Positions 50,404 to 59,251 are shown, counted from the first letter of the stretch. The stretch is 64,000 nucleotides of DNA from JAAXHF01 sp965242605 (GCA_965242605.1 CBDESS010000001.1:682001-746000); one strand, 5' to 3'. Translations and numbers: made by a program. Notes: generated by a model not told the origin, from the letters alone.

Positions 50404-51401
50404 CCATCGCCCTCTATCTTCCCCCCGACTCGCTAACAGGCTCTCCGCCCGACTTCAATCCCGCGGCCGATTTCCTGGAACTGTCGGCGTTCTTTGCCGA
50501 AACACGCTCTGCCTCGGTATTGGAAATCAAGAACACCATCGACATTGGTGCGCCAGAAGAGCCCGACGATGTCGATGACGAAATGCGGACAGGCAGCGAG
50601 GAAGTCGTCTCAGGAACAGCCAATCTGATTGAGACGCGCGGGAGTGCGCTAGGACCCGCCTATCCTTACAAGCTGGACTCTTGCGGCGATATGCTGGAGT
50701 GTATGTGGGAGGGAAATTCGTTAGGGCAAACGGCGTATATCGTGTGTCTCCTGTTATCGAACCTCCAACCGATATCCCCGATTCTGGGCGGCTCTCACGT
50801 CCATCCAGACCGTGCGGACACCAGCAGATTACGCGAGTATTTTCAGTACTTCGCAACCGCGGCTCTGGCGGCTGAAACAGGGGGGAATTCCTGGTCTTTC
50901 GGATTTCCGAGACCGGATCACTCACCTTTTCTTGCCAAGCTGGAAGAAATCTGGCGAAGGATCGGAGATGGGTATGTTGAGGCACAGGTCGGTGCGCCAA
51001 CCCAGCCGAAGGACGACCAGGTTGATGTTTTTGCCGCTCGCTCTCACCCTGATCAACTGCCGGGTTGCCTGTTGGCCGCCGCGCAGGTTGCAACGGGACG
51101 CAATTGGAAGGCGAAGTCTCTGAAAGGCCGCCTCGGCGCGTTCAAAAGTCGCTGGTTTAGAAAGCAACCGGTGACGGACCTCCTCCCCTATATGATTATT
51201 CCGTTCGCCCGAACGGATGAGGAATTCATTGACGATGTGCGGACGATGGGAAACGTGCTGCACAGGCTGCGCGTTCCCCGCAGGGTAGAGGAAGCCGAAC
51301 AGCTCTTGAGGGCAGGTATCACAATTGAAGCCTATGATCGTCTTGAGGGGGCTGTGCAGTGGGTAACGGCCTATAGAGGTCGCACGGGAGCAGCGACATG
51401 A
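50400..51401 (+). CDS. PD-(D/E)XK-like protein coupled to the ParB-domain gene
   Basis: 333 residues. QVDVFAARS (Asp about 209) followed by LLAAAQVATGRNWKAKSLKG (Gln about 228, Lys about 237) is a D-x(n)-Q-x(n)-K arrangement like some restriction-endonuclease-fold proteins in defence islands. The rest, including DFLELSAFFAETRSASVLEIKNTIDIG and PVTDLLPYMIIPFARTDEEFI, matches nothing I know. Translationally coupled to the ParB-like gene. Its role in the island (nuclease or accessory) is inferred from the neighbours and from that motif. Confidence 0.65.
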   Translation: MTIALYLPPDSLTGSPPDFNPAADFLELSAFFAETRSASVLEIKNTIDIGAPEEPDDVDDEMRTGSEEVVSGTANLIETRGSALGPAYPYKLDSCGDMLECMWEGNSLGQTAYIVCLLLSNLQPISPILGGSHVHPDRADTSRLREYFQYFATAALAAETGGNSWSFGFPRPDHSPFLAKLEEIWRRIGDGYVEAQVGAPTQPKDDQVDVFAARSHPDQLPGCLLAAAQVATGRNWKAKSLKGRLGAFKSRWFRKQPVTDLLPYMIIPFARTDEEFIDDVRTMGNVLHRLRVPRRVEEAEQLLRAGITIEAYDRLEGAVQWVTAYRGRTGAAT

Positions 51402-51554
51402 GCCGTTATTTTCATGTCCTGTGTCCCTCTTTTGCGATATTCCCCGAATCCTCAGAGGTCCACCGCAGCGAAAGCGGGGGCGTGTTCTTCCTCCCGCCCG
51501 TAGCCGTGCCGGCGGCCGGTGTGCTACATGGCCTTGCCAGGGAGGGACTTCGCT

Positions 51555-52079
51555 ATGACACAACCGTTGTCTACCGTTCGGCAACTGGCCTATGTGGTGA
51601 CAGACATGGACGCGGCGCTCAAGTATTGGGTGGACGTGCTGAAGGTCGGGCCGTTTTTTCTGTATGAACACTGCCCACTGGAGAATCAGCGCTATCTGGG
51701 TCAGCCGTCCAATGTGGACGTGACCCTGGCCCTCGGCAACAGCGGGGATGTGCAGATTGAGCTGATCGTTCAGCACGACCAGACCCCCTCGGTGTATAAG
51801 GAGTTTCTGGATGCCGGGCGGGTTGGGGTGCATCACTTCGGCCTGATGCCCGAAGACTACCGGGCGGCCTGCGAGCAGTACCGGGCCTTGGGCTGTGAGG
51901 CGGCCTTTGAGTGTACGGTCGGCGGGGCTGAGCTGGTGTATTTTGATACGGTCAAAACCATCGGGCATTACACCGAGCTGTGGGACAACAGCGAGGTGTT
52001 CAAGAAACTCTTTCTGATTGTCGAGAATGCGGCCAAAGGCTGGGACGGGGCCAACCCGGTTCGGCCCGGCCCCCTGTAA
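51555..52079 (+). CDS. VOC-family (glyoxalase_4-like) protein
   Basis: 174 residues. VRQLAYVVTDMDAALKYWVDVLKVGPFFLYEH, DVTLALGNSGDVQIELIVQHDQTPSVYKEFLDAGRVGVHHFGL and VKTIGHYTELWD form the paired beta-alpha-beta-beta-beta units with metal-type His-Glu-His-Glu residues. Relatives include methylmalonyl-CoA-epimerase-like lyases and many hydrolase-associated proteins. ATG at 51555 has GGGAGGG upstream. It starts a catabolic block after the restriction island and is 60 bp before the metallo-hydrolase. Confidence 0.9.
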   Translation: MTQPLSTVRQLAYVVTDMDAALKYWVDVLKVGPFFLYEHCPLENQRYLGQPSNVDVTLALGNSGDVQIELIVQHDQTPSVYKEFLDAGRVGVHHFGLMPEDYRAACEQYRALGCEAAFECTVGGAELVYFDTVKTIGHYTELWDNSEVFKKLFLIVENAAKGWDGANPVRPGPL

Positions 52080-52139
52080 AAAGCGGGCCGTAGCAGATAT
52101 ACACGCCGCAACAATCCAGCACAGGAGGGAGAGAGGGCT

Positions 52140-53006
52140 ATGAAGTGGAAGATCGGTGATGTCAGCATCACTAAAATCGTCGAGATCGAGTACCCGAAGT
52201 TTTCAGATGTGATTCCGGCCGCAACCCCGGAGGTGGTCAAAACCGTCCCCTGGCTGTTCCCCCATTTTGTGACGCCGGAAGGGATGCTGAGCCTGAGCAT
52301 TCATTCGTTGATTGTGGAGACGCCCGGGGCCAGGCTGGTGGTCGATACCTGTATCGGCAACAACCGCAACCGCGCGCCTCTGGACATTATGAGCAACCTG
52401 AACACCGCGTATCTTGACGACATGACGGCCGCCGGCTACCCGCCGGAGAGCATTGATTATGTCTTGTGTACCCACCTCCACCTTGACCATGTGGGCTGGA
52501 ACACCCGGCTGGCCGACGGCCAATGGGTGCCCACCTTTCCCAAGGCGTCCTACCTGATGGACAAGAAAGAACTTGACCTGTTCGGCACTATTGACGAGGG
52601 CGCTGAGGATGAGTTCTTGCAGGTCCAGCGCCGGGTGTGGGCCGACTCGGTGCAGCCGGTCATGGACGCCGGTCTGGTGAAAGCGGTAGAGGGGCCAAGC
52701 CCGGTGTGCGAGGGCGTGCGGCTGATCGCTACGCCCGGCCATACCCCCGGCCATTGTTCGGTGATTGTCGAGTCCAAGGGGGAGTCGGCCATGATTACCG
52801 GCGATTTTATTCACCATCCAATTCAGTTCCACGACCCGGGCCTGGTCAGCCCTTTTGACGTAGACAACGACGCCGCGGCAGCCACCCGCCGGCGGGTATT
52901 CGCCGAGTACGCCGGGACCCCGACCCTGGTCATCGGCACCCATTTTGCCGGCCCGACCGCCGGCAAGCTGGTGCGGGATGGGGACGGCTACCGCCTGGAT
53001 GTGTAA
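52140..53006 (+). CDS. MBL-fold metallo-hydrolase
   Basis: 288 residues. Zinc ligands are plain: CTHLHLDHVGWN (H-x-H-x-D-H), LIATPGHTPGHCSVI and GDFIHHP, with a final HFAGPTAG. The N-terminus IGDVSITKIVEIEYPKFSDVIP has no signal, so it is cytoplasmic. The group includes lactonases and esterases such as AttM/AiiA-like enzymes; a quorum-lactonase role is possible but unproven. GGAGGGAGAG precedes the ATG. Confidence 0.93.
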   Translation: MKWKIGDVSITKIVEIEYPKFSDVIPAATPEVVKTVPWLFPHFVTPEGMLSLSIHSLIVETPGARLVVDTCIGNNRNRAPLDIMSNLNTAYLDDMTAAGYPPESIDYVLCTHLHLDHVGWNTRLADGQWVPTFPKASYLMDKKELDLFGTIDEGAEDEFLQVQRRVWADSVQPVMDAGLVKAVEGPSPVCEGVRLIATPGHTPGHCSVIVESKGESAMITGDFIHHPIQFHDPGLVSPFDVDNDAAAATRRRVFAEYAGTPTLVIGTHFAGPTAGKLVRDGDGYRLDV

Positions 53007-53018
53007 ACGGAGCAAGGC

Positions 53019-53882
53019 TCAGTCAAAAGATGCGGCGCAGCGGGCGACGGTCCGGGCGGCGGTGGCGACTTGGTCGGCCCACTCGCGGGTCTCGAACCAG
53101 TACCGGCGGCGCTCGGCAAGCCAGCCGTTCGCCTGGTGAACCGCAATCCAGCTATTGAAAAAATTCACGCCGTCCGCATCCCCTTTGCGGAGAGCAATCG
53201 CTTCCGGTCTCTGGTAGAACACCTGCTCAAACGGGCGATGCAGGACCGTGGGGTTTTCTGCGAGCCACCGGGTCGGAGTCGGCGCGTACACCGTAGCAAC
53301 GTGCGCGTCGCCGCTGAGAACCGCGCGTAATATGGCGTCTTCCGTGTCAAAGAGCAGCAGCCTGGCGCGGGGAAACCTGTTCTCGACAAAAGTCTGGGCC
53401 ACCGAGCCCCCGCGGACCGCAAAGCTGACGCTCGGGGTGTTCAAGTCTTCCAGCCTGGCCACGCCTTGGGTCTTTGTCCTGTTGGCCACAATCCACAGGC
53501 CAGACTCCGCGGTCGGTGAGGTAAAGTTGACCCGCAGGTTGCGTTTGGCCGTTATCGTCATGCCGCTGATGATGACATCAAACTCCTCGTCAATCAGGTC
53601 GGGGATGATATGCGGCCAGTAGGTCCGCACAAGCTCAAGCTCAACTTCCATATCCTGGGCGATTTTCTGGGCGACCTCAACCTCAAAGCCGATCAGCTCG
53701 CCGGTGGTATCACACATTACCCACGGCTCGAACAGGCCAACGCCGACTTTCATGGTCTCGCGTGCCCGGATATCCTCAATGACGTTCTCGAACCAGAAGG
53801 CAAACCCTGCGCCCGCACTCCCGCCGCTCGCACCAATCAGGACAACGGCGAGAAGACCGACTCCGATGTTTTTGTGCTTCAT
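53019..53882 (-). CDS. Amino-acid-type ABC transporter substrate-binding protein (SBP_bac_3)
   Basis: 287 residues with an export signal (MKHKNIGVGLLAVVLIGASGGSAGA). The SBP_bac_3 fold: GLFEPWVMCDTTGELIGFEVEVAQKIAQDMEVELELV, IIPDLIDEEFDVIISGMTITAKRNLRVNFTSPT, FFNSWIAVHQANGWLAERRRYW. It binds polar amino acids or related solutes in the periplasm. It is 26 bp from a second similar protein on the same strand; no permease or ATPase genes are in the window, so the pair may partner with a distant transporter or sensor. Confidence 0.88.
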   Translation of the reverse strand: MKHKNIGVGLLAVVLIGASGGSAGAGFAFWFENVIEDIRARETMKVGVGLFEPWVMCDTTGELIGFEVEVAQKIAQDMEVELELVRTYWPHIIPDLIDEEFDVIISGMTITAKRNLRVNFTSPTAESGLWIVANRTKTQGVARLEDLNTPSVSFAVRGGSVAQTFVENRFPRARLLLFDTEDAILRAVLSGDAHVATVYAPTPTRWLAENPTVLHRPFEQVFYQRPEAIALRKGDADGVNFFNSWIAVHQANGWLAERRRYWFETREWADQVATAARTVARCAASFD

Positions 53883-53908
53883 GGCTGCCTGTCCCCGCGT
53901 GAGTCCGC

Positions 53909-54748
53909 TCACCCGTCACACGAGTCGGCGACCTGGTCAACCCACTGGCTGGTCCTGAACCAGTATTCGGCGCGTTGCTGGAGCCAGCCGTTGGCTCTGT
54001 TGGCCGCAATCCAGCTATTGAAAAAGTTTACCGCATCCGGGTCACTTTTGCGCACGGCAAACCCACCCGGTATCGCGTTATACTGCCGGTCAAGGCCGGG
54101 CAGGCGGCGCAGGATATCTGGATGTTCTTCGAGCCAGAGCGTCGGAGTTGGCTCGTACAGACCAGCCGCATGCGCCGTGCCGTTGAGAAGGACCGGGAGG
54201 ATATCGGCCTCTGCGGCGAGGATCAGTGGGGTGGCGTCGGGGAGGTCTGTGTTGAGAAAATCCTCGCCGGTTGTTCCCGCAACGACGGCGAAGGTGACGC
54301 TCGCCCGGTTCAAATCTTCCAGCCTGCTCACGCCTTGGGTCTTTGCCGTATTGGCCACAATAATCAGACCGAAGATGTCGGCGGGAGAGGTGAAATTGAC
54401 CCGCAGACTGCGTTGGGTCGTCATGCCCAGACTGCTGATGATGACGTCGAATTCCTCGTCAAGCAGGTCCGGGATCAGGTCTTTGAACCCGGTCATGATG
54501 AGCTCAAGCTCAACCCCCATTTCCCCGGCAATTTTTGTGGCAATATCGATGTCAAAGCCGACCAGCCCGCCGCCGGTACTACACATCACCGAACCCCCGA
54601 AGGGCGCGACGCCAACTTTCATGGTCTGGCGGAGTTGAATTTTTTCAATGACGCTATCGAACTGGACAAGCTGCGCCCTCGCACCCTCGCTGATGCTGCC
54701 AATGAGGGCCAGTGCGGCCAGACCGGACAGGAGATGTTTCAGCTTCAT
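53909..54748 (-). CDS. Amino-acid-type ABC transporter substrate-binding protein (SBP_bac_3)
   Basis: 279 residues. Signal MKLKHLLSGLAALALIGSISEGARA, then VAPFGGSVMCSTGGGLVGFDIDIATKIAGEMGVELELIM, DLIPDLLDEEFDVIISSLGMTTQRSLRVNFTSPA and FFNSWIAANRANGWLQQRAEYWF. Clear paralogue of the downstream gene at 53019; tandem duplication followed by divergence is likely. ATG 54746-54748 begins the signal peptide. Confidence 0.88.
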   Translation of the reverse strand: MKLKHLLSGLAALALIGSISEGARAQLVQFDSVIEKIQLRQTMKVGVAPFGGSVMCSTGGGLVGFDIDIATKIAGEMGVELELIMTGFKDLIPDLLDEEFDVIISSLGMTTQRSLRVNFTSPADIFGLIIVANTAKTQGVSRLEDLNRASVTFAVVAGTTGEDFLNTDLPDATPLILAAEADILPVLLNGTAHAAGLYEPTPTLWLEEHPDILRRLPGLDRQYNAIPGGFAVRKSDPDAVNFFNSWIAANRANGWLQQRAEYWFRTSQWVDQVADSCDG

Positions 54749-54906
54749 GGCGACAATACTCCACACAAGATTTTCAGGTGCTATACACGCTATTCGGGGA
54801 GGAAAACAAGCCCAAGTCCCCGCATCGCCCTCTGCCGCCTGTAGCCGCCGTCCTCTCGGAATCTCCCCCACGACTTCTCCATGATAACAGCCCCCGGTCT
54901 TGCAAA

Positions 54907-55248
54907 ATGACGCGGAATCAGGAAATAGTACGGGAACGCATGAAACAGAGTACCCCTATGCGGAAGCCGATTCGCTCCAGAGTGCTTGCCATTGGCCGTC
55001 CCCTGCGTGTTGAGCTCCAGCTTGACGGCGAGTGGCTTGAGCGGCTCCGCACCCTGCTTCAGGACATGGGCGAAGGAGACGAGACCTATCCGCTCCATCG
55101 CTATCTCGAAGAACTGCTTGAGGCCGATATCGTTCACAGGGAAAACCGCGGCAAGGCCCGATATGTGGAACGCGAGACGCTTATGCGCTGGTTTGAGCAG
55201 GGGCGGAAAGCCGAAAGCGCGGCCCGGACGGCCGCTTTGAAACGCTAG
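54907..55248 (+). CDS. Hypothetical small protein
   Basis: 113 residues. The C-terminal part GRPLRVELQLDGEWLERLRTLLQDMGEGDETYPLHRYLEELLEADIVHRENRGKARYVERETLMRWFE is helical and charged, and suggests a small DNA- or protein-binding domain, but I cannot name a family. The start could also be at an inner ATG (MKQSTPMRKP). Convergent and divergent neighbours show no operon partner except possibly the next gene, 99 bp away. Confidence 0.55.
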   Translation: MTRNQEIVRERMKQSTPMRKPIRSRVLAIGRPLRVELQLDGEWLERLRTLLQDMGEGDETYPLHRYLEELLEADIVHRENRGKARYVERETLMRWFEQGRKAESAARTAALKR

Positions 55249-55347
55249 GCCACCCGCGCCAGCCCCCGGGCGGGAGAGAGGCCCGCTGTTTTCCGCAGGT
55301 GTCGCCCATCCTGATTTTTCTCTGCCCGCCTGCATGAGACCTCGCCT

Positions 55348-56127
55348 ATGAGCCTGGCCAAGCTGTGCATCATCCTCGTTCGTCCGAAGTATTCGGGCAA
55401 TATCGGTGCGGTGACCCGCGCCATGGACAACTTTGGGATTCAGGATTTACGCCTGGTTGGGCCGGTCACATTGTGCCGGCAGGAAGCGGATAGCATGGCG
55501 GTCCACGCCCGGGGGCTGCTGGACCGGCTGCGCATCTATACGTCTTTGCGCGAAGCCAGCGCCGATTGTCAGCGGGTTATCGGCACGACCTGCCGCTCAG
55601 GCCTGTACCGTGAGGGAAGCCGCTCGCCACGCAGTCTGGCGGCCGAGCTTGTGCCCATGTTGGAGCTCAACCGCAGCGCTCTGGTGTTCGGCCCTGAAGA
55701 TACGGGCCTGACCAACACCGACCTCCGCTACTGCCACGACCTGGTGACCATCCCCACCGCGGCCCACTTTCGCTCGCTCAACATCGCCCAGGCCGTGCTC
55801 GTCTGTTGCTATGAACTCTTTCTGGCCGGGCAGGACGCCGCAGCGGACAGCACAGCAGGACGCGAGCTTGCGCTTGCAGAACGACAAGAGTTCATGTACG
55901 ACAAGTTGCAGCAGGCGCTCCTCACGGTAGGGTTTCTGCACCGTGATAACCCGGACCACATCATGTTGGCGCTCCGACGCATCCTCGGACGGGCGGGGCT
56001 GGAAGACCGCGATGTTCGTATTTTTCTGGGTCTGGCGCACCAGATCGGCTGGTATGCCACACGGAGGCCACCGCCCTCGCAGCCGACACGCCACGCCACG
56101 CAGTCGGCTCGCCAAGACCGGGGGTAG
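55348..56127 (+). CDS. trmJ: TrmJ-like tRNA/rRNA 2'-O-methyltransferase (SpoU family)
   Basis: 259 residues. SPOUT knot motifs: CIILVRPKYSGNIGAVTRAMDNFGIQDLRLVGP (motif 1), LVFGPEDTGLTNTDLRYCHDLVTIPTAAHFRSLNIAQAVLVCCYEL (motifs 2-3, including the Asn in SLNIAQAV). TrmJ-type enzymes methylate the ribose of tRNA position 32; the C-terminal extension PPPSQPTRH is short and not typical. ATG at 55348 begins MSLAKLCIILVRP. Confidence 0.93.
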   Translation: MSLAKLCIILVRPKYSGNIGAVTRAMDNFGIQDLRLVGPVTLCRQEADSMAVHARGLLDRLRIYTSLREASADCQRVIGTTCRSGLYREGSRSPRSLAAELVPMLELNRSALVFGPEDTGLTNTDLRYCHDLVTIPTAAHFRSLNIAQAVLVCCYELFLAGQDAAADSTAGRELALAERQEFMYDKLQQALLTVGFLHRDNPDHIMLALRRILGRAGLEDRDVRIFLGLAHQIGWYATRRPPPSQPTRHATQSARQDRG

Positions 56128-56163
56128 TGCCGAACGCTCAGCCCGCACACAGGACAAGACAGC

Positions 56164-56376
56164 ATGGCGGAAATCATCTCCATAGGCAGCCTTCGCCAAG
56201 CCCGACGCCGACACCAGGAACAGGCAGCGCTCAGCAGTTGTCTCACACTTATTGAACAGAGTTTGCACAATCAACTCGACGAATTTGCGTCCGCCCCCGA
56301 AGAGGAATGGCCGGTGCGGGCGAGTAAAATTCGGAAGTTAGGGGAATTGTTAGAATACACGACCGGCCTGCTCTAG
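56164..56376 (+). CDS. Hypothetical short protein
   Basis: 70 residues, mostly charged helical (MAEIISIGSLRQARRRHQEQ…LNNQLDEFASAPEEEWP). No family recognised. It lies between the methyltransferase and the coiled-coil protein genes on the same strand. Length and composition are plausible for a real small protein, but coding support is only its frame and position. Confidence 0.45.
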   Translation: MAEIISIGSLRQARRRHQEQAALSSCLTLIEQSLHNQLDEFASAPEEEWPVRASKIRKLGELLEYTTGLL

Positions 56377-56484
56377 GCGGCGAGCCGATTCCGGGCTGTG
56401 CCCCGGCCCTCCGCATTTGCAGACCACCGGCCCGTCACCCTGAAGCGTCTCTACCAGGCGTTTCGTGCCGAGAAAGGAGTGTTC

Positions 56485-57180
56485 ATGGCAAAAGCTGCCG
56501 ATGCGACACCAAAGCGTGGAAAATCCACGGGCAAAACCACAGCAAAAGCAGCGGCCGCTGCGGAGCCGCGCAGTCGGACGACGAAACGGTCTTCCGCCAC
56601 AAAGCCGAGCCCAGCGGTGGCGCTTGCTCTCGAACAGCCGCTCGCTCAACTCATGACCCGGGTAGACGCGCTTGAAGAAAACATCGCCACCAGTGTGTCC
56701 ACCCTCCACGCCCAACTGCAAACGATACAGGCCGAATGGCAGTCAATGAAGGACTTGATAGAGGCCATGCGGCACACCCAACCCGAAACTCAAGAGGGCC
56801 AGGCCAGCCAGACAACCCACAACGGCAGCAGTCCCCAGGAACCGTCAGAAACCTTCCTGCCGATTGTTGCTGATCTCATTCAACGCAATCTGACAGAACA
56901 CCTGTCACCTGTGACCGCCACCCTGCGTCGTCTTGAGGAACGGATCGGTTTTGTCAGCAATCGCCTCAAACCCGCCCCCGGCGGGCAAGACCGGCAAAAA
57001 CAGTGGCGGCGGGATCAGCGCGGGGACCAGCGCGACCGCTTTCGCTCCCGAGGCCAGGGTACGGCTCGTCAGGGACAGGGAGACCAAGCCTGGACTCCCC
57101 CCTCTGCGGCGTCTGTCCAGGGGCATTTTGCCCCACGCCGTTATCCCAGCGACCTCCAGATAGGGGACGAAGAGGAATAA
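56485..57180 (+). CDS. Hypothetical coiled-coil and basic low-complexity protein
   Basis: 231 residues from ATG 56485 with GAAAGGAG upstream. N-terminal Lys/Ala-rich repeats (AKAADATPKRGKSTGKTTAKAAAAAE) are followed by a coiled coil (LMTRVDALEENIATSVSTLHAQLQTIQAEWQS) and a basic Gln/Arg-rich tail (QDRQKQWRRDQRGDQRDRFR). The tail looks nucleic-acid-binding. Its basic ends and disorder recall histone-like or RNA-chaperone-like bacterial proteins. No firm family. Confidence 0.6.
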   Translation: MAKAADATPKRGKSTGKTTAKAAAAAEPRSRTTKRSSATKPSPAVALALEQPLAQLMTRVDALEENIATSVSTLHAQLQTIQAEWQSMKDLIEAMRHTQPETQEGQASQTTHNGSSPQEPSETFLPIVADLIQRNLTEHLSPVTATLRRLEERIGFVSNRLKPAPGGQDRQKQWRRDQRGDQRDRFRSRGQGTARQGQGDQAWTPPSAASVQGHFAPRRYPSDLQIGDEEE

Positions 57181-57232
57181 GGGACACGCGCCGGCGTCTC
57201 TCCCTTCCTCGGCGGAGCGGGGGCCCACACGG

Positions 57233-57703
57233 CTAATTGAGGGCGTGGGGGTCGGCTCGCAGCGCAATATCACGCAGCGCAGCGCCAATCCGGCTCTTGT
57301 CCCGTTCCAAGGCCCCAAAGAGTTGGGCCGCATCGGGCACATCAGGGTCCCAGTAGGCCAACTGCTCGCCATAGCGTTTCATCAATGCTTGATTATCCGT
57401 GAGATCGTGGACAACCCGCGCCCAGTGGTTCTGGCCGCCTTTGGCCGGCTGTAGTTCTGCGGTGGCCGCCTCGCCCCGAGCCCTCAGGGCCTCCTGGAGG
57501 AGTTGCACGACCCGGTCCTGTTGTTCGGCAACTGCTCGGAGTTGTTCGGCTCCGGCGTGGTGGGGAGCCCGCTCGGCATGCGCGCGCAACTGCCGGGCGA
57601 GTCCCTGCTCTTCGGTACAGCTCAGCGCCAACTCCGACACAAGCTCTCGCGTGTCTTTGCCCGGTGCCGAGTCTGATCCAATCAGCCGTTCCCAAAAACC
57701 CAT
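57233..57703 (-). CDS. Hypothetical helical protein
   Basis: 156 residues from ATG 57701-57703 (GGAGCAAGTC upstream). MGFWERLIGSDSAPGKDTRELVSELALSCTEEQGLARQLRAHAERAPH is strongly helical, and the middle ends in AQLFGALERDKSRIGAALRDIALRADPHALN. It could be a small cytoplasmic scaffold. The frame stays open far upstream but the strong start choice is this ATG. Confidence 0.55.
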   Translation of the reverse strand: MGFWERLIGSDSAPGKDTRELVSELALSCTEEQGLARQLRAHAERAPHHAGAEQLRAVAEQQDRVVQLLQEALRARGEAATAELQPAKGGQNHWARVVHDLTDNQALMKRYGEQLAYWDPDVPDAAQLFGALERDKSRIGAALRDIALRADPHALN

Positions 57704-57887
57704 GACTTGCTCCAGATTTTCCGAGTCGGTGCGGGGCGCTTCAGGGGGCTGGAAGTAACCTGTCGTTGACGGCTTGTCAAGGTCGGCCCGGGGTGCGCTT
57801 CGGCCCCGGGCGGGCGACAGAGGTTTCTTTCCCGGCCTCTTTTCGCTATGTGTGCAGAATACATCCGTCAAGTGAGGAGGAAGAGCC

Positions 57888-58091
57888 ATGGCCCGGATCA
57901 CCGTTGAAGACTGCCTGTCCAAGATCCCCAACCGTTTCGAATTGGTCGTCGTCGCCGCACAACGAGCCAAAGAACTCCTCAAGGGGACGCCGCCCCTGGC
58001 CGAGTCCGACGCCAACAAAGAGGTCGTCACCGCGCTACGCGAGATTGCGGATGGACATGTCTGGAAAAAAACGTCCCAAGAACCCGAATAG
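57888..58091 (+). CDS. rpoZ: RNA polymerase omega subunit
   Basis: 67 residues. ARITVEDCLSKIPNRFELVVVAAQRAKEL is the hallmark of RpoZ, which helps assemble the RNA polymerase beta' subunit. GGAGGAAGAGCC precedes the ATG. 37 bp before the sigma-factor gene on the same strand. Confidence 0.97.
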   Translation: MARITVEDCLSKIPNRFELVVVAAQRAKELLKGTPPLAESDANKEVVTALREIADGHVWKKTSQEPE

Positions 58092-58128
58092 TCCTTCCCC
58101 CCAACAGGCCTGAACAGGCCGGAGAGCC

Positions 58129-59166
58129 ATGCCACACGAGCTTGAAAATACGGCGGTCACAGCCGATCCGACTGTCCCTTCGGAGGCCAGAGACCAGGCG
58201 CTGTTCGGCACCCCTCAAGGCTCCGAGCCCACGTTTTTGGACCCTCCAGCCCCAACCAAGGTCGAGACACCGGACGAGCCGGACGCTGACACAGCACTGG
58301 TCCCAACCGATTCGCTGAGTCGCTATATGCTCGAGATTCGGCGCTATCCGCTGCTCAGCCCGGAAGAAGAACACGCGCTCGCCGTCCGCTACAAGGAGTA
58401 CGGCGATGTCCAGGCGGCCTACCGACTCGTCATCGCCAACCTGCGGCTCGTCGTGATGATCGCCCGCACCTACCAGCGGGCATTTCGCAACCTGCTTGAC
58501 CTGATCCAGGAGGGCAATGTCGGCCTGATGGAGGCCGTGCACAATTTTGATCCCTACCGTGGCGTGCGCTTCCCCTCCTACGCCGTGTGGTGGATCCGGG
58601 CGTACATCATTCGCTATGTCATGAACAACTGGCGGATGGTCAAACTCGGCACCACCCAAGCCCAACGCAAACTCTTCTTCAACCTCGAACGGGAAAGAAA
58701 ACGCCTCGAGGCCGAGGGCTTCTCGCCCGGCCCCAAACTGCTGGCCCGGAATCTCGGCGTCAAAGAGGAAGAAGTGGTGGAGATGCAGCAACGGCTGTCT
58801 TCCCGAGACCTGTCTGTCGATACCCCGCTCGACAGCCAAGACGAGTCTTTGACCATGCTCGACTTTCTGGCCGACCCCCACGCCACCGTAGAGGAAGAGG
58901 TCTCGGCCATTGAGTACCGGGCCCTGGTGAGAGAGAAAATGGACTCCTTCGCCCAGACGCTCACAGGCAAGGAGGCTGTGATCTTTCACCAGCGCTTATT
59001 GGCCGAGGAGCCCCTCACCCTGCAAGAAATCGGCGATCAGTACAGCATCAGCCGAGAACGCGTCCGACAGCTGGAGAGCCGTCTGAAAAAAAAGCTCAGA
59101 GCCTATCTCATCGAGGAGTTCACAGACCTGAAAGAGCTCGATATCGCCTGTACCGATCAGCGCTGA
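58129..59166 (+). CDS. rpoH: RNA polymerase sigma-32 factor, RpoH family
   Basis: 345 residues. Sigma-70 region 1.2-2 appears as DSLSRYMLEIRRYPLLSPEEEHALAVRYKEYGD and NLRLVVMIARTYQRAFRNLLDLIQEGNVGLMEAVHNFDP. The region 2 helix is GVRFPSYAVWWIRAYIIRYVMNNWRMVKLGTTQAQRKLFFNLERE, whose QRKLFFNLE is the RpoH box. Regions 3 and 4 follow, with TLQEIGDQYSISRERVRQLESRLKKKLRAYL as the helix-turn-helix. It directs RNA polymerase to heat-shock-type promoters. The N-terminal 60 residues are an acidic extension. The rpoZ gene is next upstream. Confidence 0.93.
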   Translation: MPHELENTAVTADPTVPSEARDQALFGTPQGSEPTFLDPPAPTKVETPDEPDADTALVPTDSLSRYMLEIRRYPLLSPEEEHALAVRYKEYGDVQAAYRLVIANLRLVVMIARTYQRAFRNLLDLIQEGNVGLMEAVHNFDPYRGVRFPSYAVWWIRAYIIRYVMNNWRMVKLGTTQAQRKLFFNLERERKRLEAEGFSPGPKLLARNLGVKEEEVVEMQQRLSSRDLSVDTPLDSQDESLTMLDFLADPHATVEEEVSAIEYRALVREKMDSFAQTLTGKEAVIFHQRLLAEEPLTLQEIGDQYSISRERVRQLESRLKKKLRAYLIEEFTDLKELDIACTDQR

Positions 59167-59251
59167 GTCTCTGAGCCGGTCTCTTTCAAGCCCACCTCGC
59201 GCATCTGGCTCAACCTTGCCCTTGGCCCTGAAATAAGGTTATAGTGCCCGT

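Noticed and set aside
57704..58135. Extension of the helical protein gene at 57233 upstream to 58135
   Set aside because: The extra segment lies opposite rpoZ, is of shadow-like composition and no ribosome site supports it.
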